Part shown: piece after piece, positions 6,137 to 10,006 of the stretch | Position numbering within the stretch: the stretch's first letter is position 1 | Layout of the letters: each line of letters opens with the position of its first letter | NCBI GenBank assembly: GCA_002733485.1 | Contig: NVVU01000009.1 | Location: 23,248 to 33,253 of the forward strand | Source of the DNA: Robiginitomaculum sp. | Lineage (GTDB): Bacteria; Pseudomonadota; Alphaproteobacteria; Caulobacterales; Maricaulaceae | Direction of reading: 5' to 3' | Length of the DNA stretch: 10,006 nucleotides | Notes under the pieces: model-generated | The model's input: only the letters and a program-made list of their open reading frames with translations | Told to the model about the DNA's origin: nothing | Databases searched by the model: none | Translations under genes and position numbers: made by a program

Positions 6137-6573
6137 GCGTAATTGTGACGGATACAGGATTCAAGGCCGATAGTACTCGCCTTGATTTTACCCCTCTTGC
6201 CGAAATAAATGCCAAGATACCCATAAAGTCTGCTGCCATTGATATGACAGCAGACGACCATCCGGAAATGCTGGCTGACTGTTTAAGCGACATCAGCCTG
6301 ATCCGTATTCACTTTGCTGCTTTTGATGACGGGCGCGGTTTCACTCTGGCGCGACGACTCAGATTAATGGGGTTTGCCGGGCGGTTACGGGCAAAGGGCT
6401 ATGTTATCGCCGAACAGTATGCTATGGCCCGCCGCGCCGGTTTTGACGAGGTTGAAATATCCGATGCCCTTGCCCGCCGCCAGCCGGAAGGTCTGTGGAA
6501 AACGCGTGCCAACTGGACTGCCCATGACTATCAGTCAAAACTGCGCAGAACCGCAAATTCTTCTTTTCCATAA
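6133..6573 (+). CDS. DUF934 protein, putative sulfite-reduction accessory protein
   Basis: The 146-residue product belongs to DUF934, a family found next to cysH/cysI in many proteobacteria and often labelled as involved in sulfite reduction without a proven activity. The hallmark is the block FAAFDDGRGFTLARRLR (61-77), then GFAGRLRAKGYVIAEQYAMARRAGFDEVEI (80-109). The N-terminal third is variable. It contains one cysteine (Cys50) and no membrane segment. The start is GTG at 6133, overlapping the cysH TGA, with AGGAGA at 6121-6126 six bases upstream; a longer frame from 6070 would read through the end of cysH and is not supported. The segment resembles neither a flavin nor an Fe-S fold that I can recognise. 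A structural or electron-transfer-adaptor role for CysI or CysH is possible. Confidence 0.87.
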   Translation: MSVIVTDTGFKADSTRLDFTPLAEINAKIPIKSAAIDMTADDHPEMLADCLSDISLIRIHFAAFDDGRGFTLARRLRLMGFAGRLRAKGYVIAEQYAMARRAGFDEVEISDALARRQPEGLWKTRANWTAHDYQSKLRRTANSSFP

Positions 6574-6607
6574 TTTTCAACTCAAAAAATAAAAAAGTGA
6601 GCCGCCT

Positions 6608-7426
6608 GTGACCTTTCTCACCACACAATCTGATCGTGTTGAAAAACCTTATTCCTCACCCGAGGGCATGCAGACCGTAACCTCGGTTCGTCACTGGGAT
6701 GATCATCTGTTTTCCTTTCGGGTGAAACGGCCGCAATCTTTTCGCTTCCGTTCGGGCGAATTTGTGATGATTGGATTGCCAACAGAGACCGGCAAGCCAT
6801 GTCTGCGCGCCTATTCCATTGCTTCGCCTTCATGGGATGAGGAATTGGAGTTTTATTCTATTAAAGTACCAGACGGTCCGCTGACCTCGCGTTTACAGCA
6901 TGTTCAGCCTGGGGACGGGATTATATTGCGGCCAAAGGCGGTGGGCACACTAGTGCTCGATGCGCTGTTAACGGCAAAGCGGTTATGGCTTTTTGCCACA
7001 GGAACCGGCATCGCACCCTTTGCATCCATCATTCGTGATCCCGATTGCTATGCACGCTATGACAAGGTGGTGGTTACTCATACGGCACGAACACGGGCCG
7101 GGCTGGCATACGCCAAAGACGTTATCCAGCGCACCCTTGATGACCCGCTTATTGGTCAGGAGGCACGGGGAAAACTGGTTTTCCTGTCCACAACTACGCA
7201 GGAACCCAGCCCGGATATGGGCCGTGTCACGGATATGCTTCGCACGGGCCAGGTGTTTGAAAAACTGGGCACGCCGGCCATAACCTCCAAGACAGACCGG
7301 GCAATGGTCTGCGGCTCTTTGGCCTTTAATCTGGAAATGAAAGACATATTGGAGGAGTTCCAGATGCGCGAGGGGGCAAATTCGGCCCCGGCCGACTATG
7401 TGGTTGAAAAAGCCTTTGTTGGTTAG
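6608..7426 (+). CDS. fpr: Ferredoxin/flavodoxin-NADP+ reductase (Fpr)
   Basis: The 272-residue flavoprotein passes electrons between NADPH and ferredoxin or flavodoxin. FAD-binding motifs are RAYSIAS (67-73) and GPLTSRL (90-96). NADP-binding motifs are GTGIAPFAS (132-140) and MVCGS (233-237). The sequence VTSVRHWDDHLFSFRV and the ending VVEKAFVG resemble the Rhodobacter capsulatus-type bacterial reductase. The start is GTG at 6608; its ribosome site is weak (GTGAG about 10 bases upstream). The next in-frame ATG (6668) would remove a tail that the Rhodobacter enzyme also has, so 6608 is kept. The gene follows the DUF934 gene by 34 bases. Its position at the end of a cysJ-less operon suggests that it feeds CysI through ferredoxin. 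Oxidative-stress roles known for other Fpr proteins are an alternative. Confidence 0.92.
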   Translation: MTFLTTQSDRVEKPYSSPEGMQTVTSVRHWDDHLFSFRVKRPQSFRFRSGEFVMIGLPTETGKPCLRAYSIASPSWDEELEFYSIKVPDGPLTSRLQHVQPGDGIILRPKAVGTLVLDALLTAKRLWLFATGTGIAPFASIIRDPDCYARYDKVVVTHTARTRAGLAYAKDVIQRTLDDPLIGQEARGKLVFLSTTTQEPSPDMGRVTDMLRTGQVFEKLGTPAITSKTDRAMVCGSLAFNLEMKDILEEFQMREGANSAPADYVVEKAFVG

Positions 7427-7505
7427 GGCAAACCACCTCGCCATAAGGTGCAATTTGATTGCAGCAACCAATGCAATACGCAAGAAAAATGGCGGTGCTG
7501 TCAGA
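7427..7505. other. Intergenic segment downstream of fpr
   Basis: No gene is seen. CACCT (7434-7438) and AGGTG (7446-7450) form a short stem with a 7-base loop, and TGCAA (7449-7453) pairs with TTGCA (7459-7463), but neither is followed by a T-run, so an intrinsic terminator for the sulfur operon cannot be claimed. Confidence 0.4.
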
Positions 7506-7531
7506 CTAAAGCGAAGTGGTCTCTAAAGTTG
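7506..7531 (+). repeat. Copy 2 of a 26-bp imperfect direct repeat
   Basis: This stretch matches 1287-1312 at 21 of 26 positions (see that entry). AGAC (7503-7506) and GTCT (7519-7522) can pair around TAAAGCGAAGTG, so both copies present the same TAAAGCGAA sequence in a loop with a different stem sequence. It lies just beyond the recognisable transposase homology and could be the decayed end of that or another element, or chance. Confidence 0.35.
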
Positions 7532-7539
7532 CAGATTGA

Positions 7540-7718
7540 GCCAAACCGGTTACACTAGAAACGAACTGCCTCATAAGTGATATCGATGTCATTTCATGCA
7601 GAAAATCTTCAACTTTTCGAACTGACAGAGGAAAATGAAAGTACATCATCACCACCAAACGGATGACCTCAGGTGAAGTCTTGAAATTGCGGAAGGGCTT
7701 TTCATACAAATTGGCCAT
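7540..7718 (-). pseudogene. Decayed N-terminal fragment of an IS6-family transposase
   Basis: Read on the minus strand from 7718, the frame gives KPFRNFKTSPEVIRLVVMMY followed by FHFPLSVRKVEDFLHE, which closely resembles the N-terminal helix-turn-helix region of IS6-family transposases common in alphaproteobacteria. After HE a one-base deletion (near 7591-7592) shifts the frame; the homology then continues as DIDITYEAVRF, stop, CNRFG. Family members carry WW where the stop (TAG, 7557 down to 7555) and Cys are found. Only about 55 of the roughly 235 residues remain, and the DDE catalytic domain is gone. No terminal inverted repeats are recognised. The fragment is inactive and marks a past insertion between the sulfur operon and gabD. 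The family call rests on remembered sequence similarity. Confidence 0.75.
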
Positions 7719-7762
7719 AAAATCAGAAAATTGAGATCAAGTCATATTCCTCTGATGGTATC

Positions 7763-9214
7763 TCATGATGGCTCTATCTTCAGGCACAAATATTTAGTTT
7801 CCAGATATTCCTCGATTCCCTGACGGCCACCCTCACGGCCAAGGCCAGATTGCTTAATACCGCCAAAGGGGGCCAACTCGGTTGAAATCAGCCCGGTATT
7901 AATGCCAACCATGCCCGATTCAATGCCCTCGGCAATCGTGAATGCACGGTTGATATTGTTGGTAAAGAGATAAGAGGCCAGCCCGAAAGGCGTATCATTG
8001 GCCATGGCCACCACTTCGGCGTCCGTTTCAAACCTGATCACCGGCGCCAGCGGCCCAAAGGTTTCTTCCTTGGCGATCTGCATGTCCTGCGACGCATTGC
8101 GCAAAACGGTGGGTTGAAAAAACAGCCCGCCCAACGCATGGGGCTGGCCCCCGGTTTCAATGGATGCACCCTTGGCCAGCGCATCAGACAAATGGCTTTG
8201 CACCTTGGCCAGTGCTGCCTCGTCAATCAGTGGGCCAAGATCGCTGTCTCCGCTTTGTGCCGCCCCCACAGTAAGGCCCGCCGCCAGCGCGGTAAATTTT
8301 TCAATAAATTCATCATAGACGCCACTTTGCACATACAGGCGGTTGGCACAGACACAGGTCTGCCCGGCATTGCGAAACTTGCACACTATGGCCCCTGCGG
8401 CGGCCTTATCCAGATCCGCATCATCCAGAACAATAAACGGTGCATTGCCGCCAAGTTCCAGCGAGATTTTCTTCACCGTATCGGCGCATTGACGCATGAG
8501 CAGCCGCCCGGTGGCGGTGGAGCCGGTAAAGGTCAATTTGCGCACAATATCGCTTTGCGTCAGTGCCCCGCCAATGGCCACGGGATCACCGGTAACGACG
8601 GAAAACACTCCCGGCGGTATGCCAGCCTCTTCGCCAAGGTATGCTAGCGCCAGTGCCGATAACGGCGTTTGTTCAGCCGGTTTGACAATCATCGTACACC
8701 CGGCGGCCAGCGCCGCGCCCGCCTTGCGGGTGATCATGGCATTGGGAAAATTCCACGGCGTAATGGCGGCAACCACGCCCACGGGCTGTTTGATGGTCAT
8801 CAGGCGCGCCCCCGGCATATGGCCGGGTATGGTCTCGCCATAGGTGCGCTTAGCCTCTTCAGCAAACCATTCGATAAAACTTGCCCCATAAGCGATCTCG
8901 CCGCGTGCTTCGGCCAGCGGTTTGCCTTGTTCAAGGCTTAGCAAGTGCGCCAGTGCCTCTTGTTCTTCCATCATCAGTTCAAACCAGCGACGCAAAATCG
9001 TGGCGCGGGCCTTGCCAGTCAGGGCGCGCCAACTTTGCAAGGCTTTGGCGGCGGCTTCAATGGCGCTGCGGGTTTCTTCGGTCCCCATTTTTGGAACATG
9101 GGCAATGATATCGCCATTGGCGGGGTTATTCACAGCGATGGTCTGTCCTGAAACGGCATCGCACCACACACCGTCAATATAGGCTTGTTCTCTTTGTAGG
9201 TTGCGTCCCGACAT
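7763..9214 (-). CDS. gabD: Succinate-semialdehyde dehydrogenase
   Basis: The 483-residue product is a full-length aldehyde dehydrogenase that oxidises succinate semialdehyde to succinate, the second step of GABA breakdown. Catalytic features: Asn155 in PWNFP, GSTATG (231-236) in the dinucleotide fold, the general base Glu253 in LELGG, and the nucleophile Cys287 in FRNAGQTCVCANR, whose second Cys (289) is typical of GabD enzymes. The C-terminal PFGGIKQSGLGREGG segment is present. In KPAEQTP (178-184) the residue after KPA is Glu181; E. coli GabD (NADP-linked) has Ser there, while NAD-linked enzymes usually have Glu, so NAD+ use is inferred. The gene starts 3 bases after the gabT stop, with GAGGGT inside the end of gabT as ribosome site, so the two form an operon. 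Glutarate-semialdehyde activity cannot be excluded. Confidence 0.93.
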   Translation of the reverse strand: MSGRNLQREQAYIDGVWCDAVSGQTIAVNNPANGDIIAHVPKMGTEETRSAIEAAAKALQSWRALTGKARATILRRWFELMMEEQEALAHLLSLEQGKPLAEARGEIAYGASFIEWFAEEAKRTYGETIPGHMPGARLMTIKQPVGVVAAITPWNFPNAMITRKAGAALAAGCTMIVKPAEQTPLSALALAYLGEEAGIPPGVFSVVTGDPVAIGGALTQSDIVRKLTFTGSTATGRLLMRQCADTVKKISLELGGNAPFIVLDDADLDKAAAGAIVCKFRNAGQTCVCANRLYVQSGVYDEFIEKFTALAAGLTVGAAQSGDSDLGPLIDEAALAKVQSHLSDALAKGASIETGGQPHALGGLFFQPTVLRNASQDMQIAKEETFGPLAPVIRFETDAEVVAMANDTPFGLASYLFTNNINRAFTIAEGIESGMVGINTGLISTELAPFGGIKQSGLGREGGRQGIEEYLETKYLCLKIEPS

Positions 9215-9217
9215 AGC

Positions 9218-10006
9218 TTAGACCCTCAACGCGTTTTTTAGCTTGTCCAGGCCCTCGGCCAGCGTTTCATCGCTGATGGTTAGGGGGTAAAGCAGGCGAA
9301 TGGTTTCGCCTGAGACGCCGCAGCTCAGCAGGATCAAACCTTCTGCAAAGGCTTTGCCCGTCACTGCTTTGGTTGCCGCCCCGTCCGGCGTATTGCCGCC
9401 GCGTTTGGTAACCAGATCAAAGGCCACCATCGAGCCAAGGCCGCGAATGGCATCCATAGGGCGCAATTCCGGATTTTGCGCAAAGTTCGCAAGGCGCTCT
9501 TTGACCCTCCTGCCCAGTTCAATTGATCGCGCCAACAGGTTTTCTTCCTCGATCACGTCCAGCACGGCCAGGGCGGCGGCGCAGGCGATGGGCGCGCCAG
9601 AATAGGTGCCCCCCAGACCGCCGGGGCCAACGCTATCCATTACATCGGCACGGCCAATTACGGCGGAAAGGGGAAATCCCCCGGCCAGTGATTTGGCGGC
9701 GGTGATCATGTCGGGGGCAATATCGCTATGCTCGACCGCAAAGAGTCTGCCAGTGCGGCCAAAGCCGGTCTGCACTTCATCGACAATCAGCATGATGCCG
9801 TGTTCATCACAAATTTTGCGCAAGGCCTGCATCAGCTCTACCGGGGCGGCATGAAAGCCGCCTTCGCCCTGCACTGGCTCGATAATAATGGCGGCCACCC
9901 GCACGGCGGCAATATCTGCCCGAAAAAGATGGGACAGCGCGTTCAGGCTGGTCTTCACATCAATGCCATAGCGCGCAATGGGGAAGGGGACATGATAAAT
10001 TTCGGC
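9218..10006 (-). CDS. gabT: 4-aminobutyrate aminotransferase (partial, N-terminus beyond window)
   Basis: The visible 262 residues are the C-terminal part of a class-III PLP aminotransferase that moves the amino group of GABA to 2-oxoglutarate and yields succinate semialdehyde, the substrate of the adjacent gabD product. The frame is open to the window edge (it begins AEIYHVPFPIARYGID), so the gene is cut by the edge rather than starting at an internal GTG. Key features, in visible numbering: IIEPVQGEGG (41-50), the cofactor-pyridine-binding Asp76 in VDEVQTGFGRTG, the Schiff-base lysine Lys105 in AAKSLAGGFPLSAVIG, and GGTYSGAPIACAAALAVLD after it. The GabT-specific call, rather than ornithine or other omega-aminotransferases, comes from this signature together with the gabD neighbour. 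Roughly 160 N-terminal residues should lie to the right of the window. Confidence 0.92.
   Translation of the reverse strand, partial: AEIYHVPFPIARYGIDVKTSLNALSHLFRADIAAVRVAAIIIEPVQGEGGFHAAPVELMQALRKICDEHGIMLIVDEVQTGFGRTGRLFAVEHSDIAPDMITAAKSLAGGFPLSAVIGRADVMDSVGPGGLGGTYSGAPIACAAALAVLDVIEEENLLARSIELGRRVKERLANFAQNPELRPMDAIRGLGSMVAFDLVTKRGGNTPDGAATKAVTGKAFAEGLILLSCGVSGETIRLLYPLTISDETLAEGLDKLKNALRV

Noticed and set aside
7434..7463. Intrinsic terminator after fpr
   Set aside because: The stems are only 5 bp and no T-tract follows, so the signal is not better than background.
7506..7718. Treating the 70-codon minus-strand frame as an intact small gene
   Set aside because: Its N-terminal part matches only the start of IS6 transposases, and the homology continues in another frame with a stop, so the tail of the open frame is out-of-frame noise.
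8114..8647. Plus-strand open frame (177 codons) opposite gabD
   Set aside because: It is a shadow of the GC-biased gabD gene; the composition is random-looking and there is no plausible ribosome site or family.
1..10006. CRISPR array, tRNA, rRNA, defence or phage genes
   Set aside because: I saw no regularly spaced repeats, no tRNA- or rRNA-like sequence, and every confident gene has a housekeeping or metabolic assignment.

Overview
This window looks like a piece of an alphaproteobacterial chromosome. The evidence is the gene set and the close family resemblance of its products: the DUF2849 protein (a family I know only from alphaproteobacteria), a ferredoxin-NADP+ reductase of the Rhodobacter type, a CysG with the alphaproteobacterial-style GTEG segment, and a [4Fe-4S] APS/PAPS reductase. 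GC content is moderate and I cannot name the order.

Layout from left to right. (1) The last 20 codons of an unidentified gene (1-63) run directly into a secreted DUF1343/NamZ-type exo-N-acetylmuramidase gene (64-1290). (2) A convergent Lrp/AsnC-family regulator (1871-1404, minus strand) is divergent from the main block. (3) The main block (2010-7426, plus strand) is a tightly packed assimilatory sulfate-reduction operon: cysG (siroheme synthase), DUF2849 protein, cysI (siroheme/Fe4S sulfite reductase), cysH (APS/PAPS reductase), DUF934 protein and fpr (ferredoxin-NADP+ reductase). Three of the junctions overlap by 4-11 bases. (4) A 336-base gap (7427-7762) holds a decayed N-terminal piece of an IS6-family transposase. 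(5) On the minus strand at the right edge is a gabT-gabD pair (GABA transaminase, cut by the window end, then succinate-semialdehyde dehydrogenase).

How the genes fit together: CysH reduces activated sulfate (APS or PAPS) to sulfite. CysI takes sulfite to sulfide with six electrons. CysG makes the siroheme that CysI needs. No CysJ flavoprotein is present in the window, so the Fpr at the operon end is the most likely entry point for NADPH electrons, probably through a ferredoxin encoded elsewhere. DUF2849 and DUF934 are small uncharacterised proteins locked into the operon. ATP sulfurylase, APS kinase and sulfate transport genes are not in the window.

The most interesting sequence feature is the short AT-rich intergenic region between the Lrp-type gene and cysG. 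It holds a 25-bp near-perfect palindrome lying over a TATAAT -10 box for the regulator gene, and a second 13-bp inverted repeat that matches 13 of 15 positions of the E. coli Lrp consensus, just upstream of cysG. Each palindrome centre is 39 bp from the start codon it faces. This suggests that an Lrp-family protein, not a CysB-type LysR protein, controls sulfur assimilation here and represses itself. I found no defence system, CRISPR array, tRNA or rRNA, and no clearly undescribed large system.
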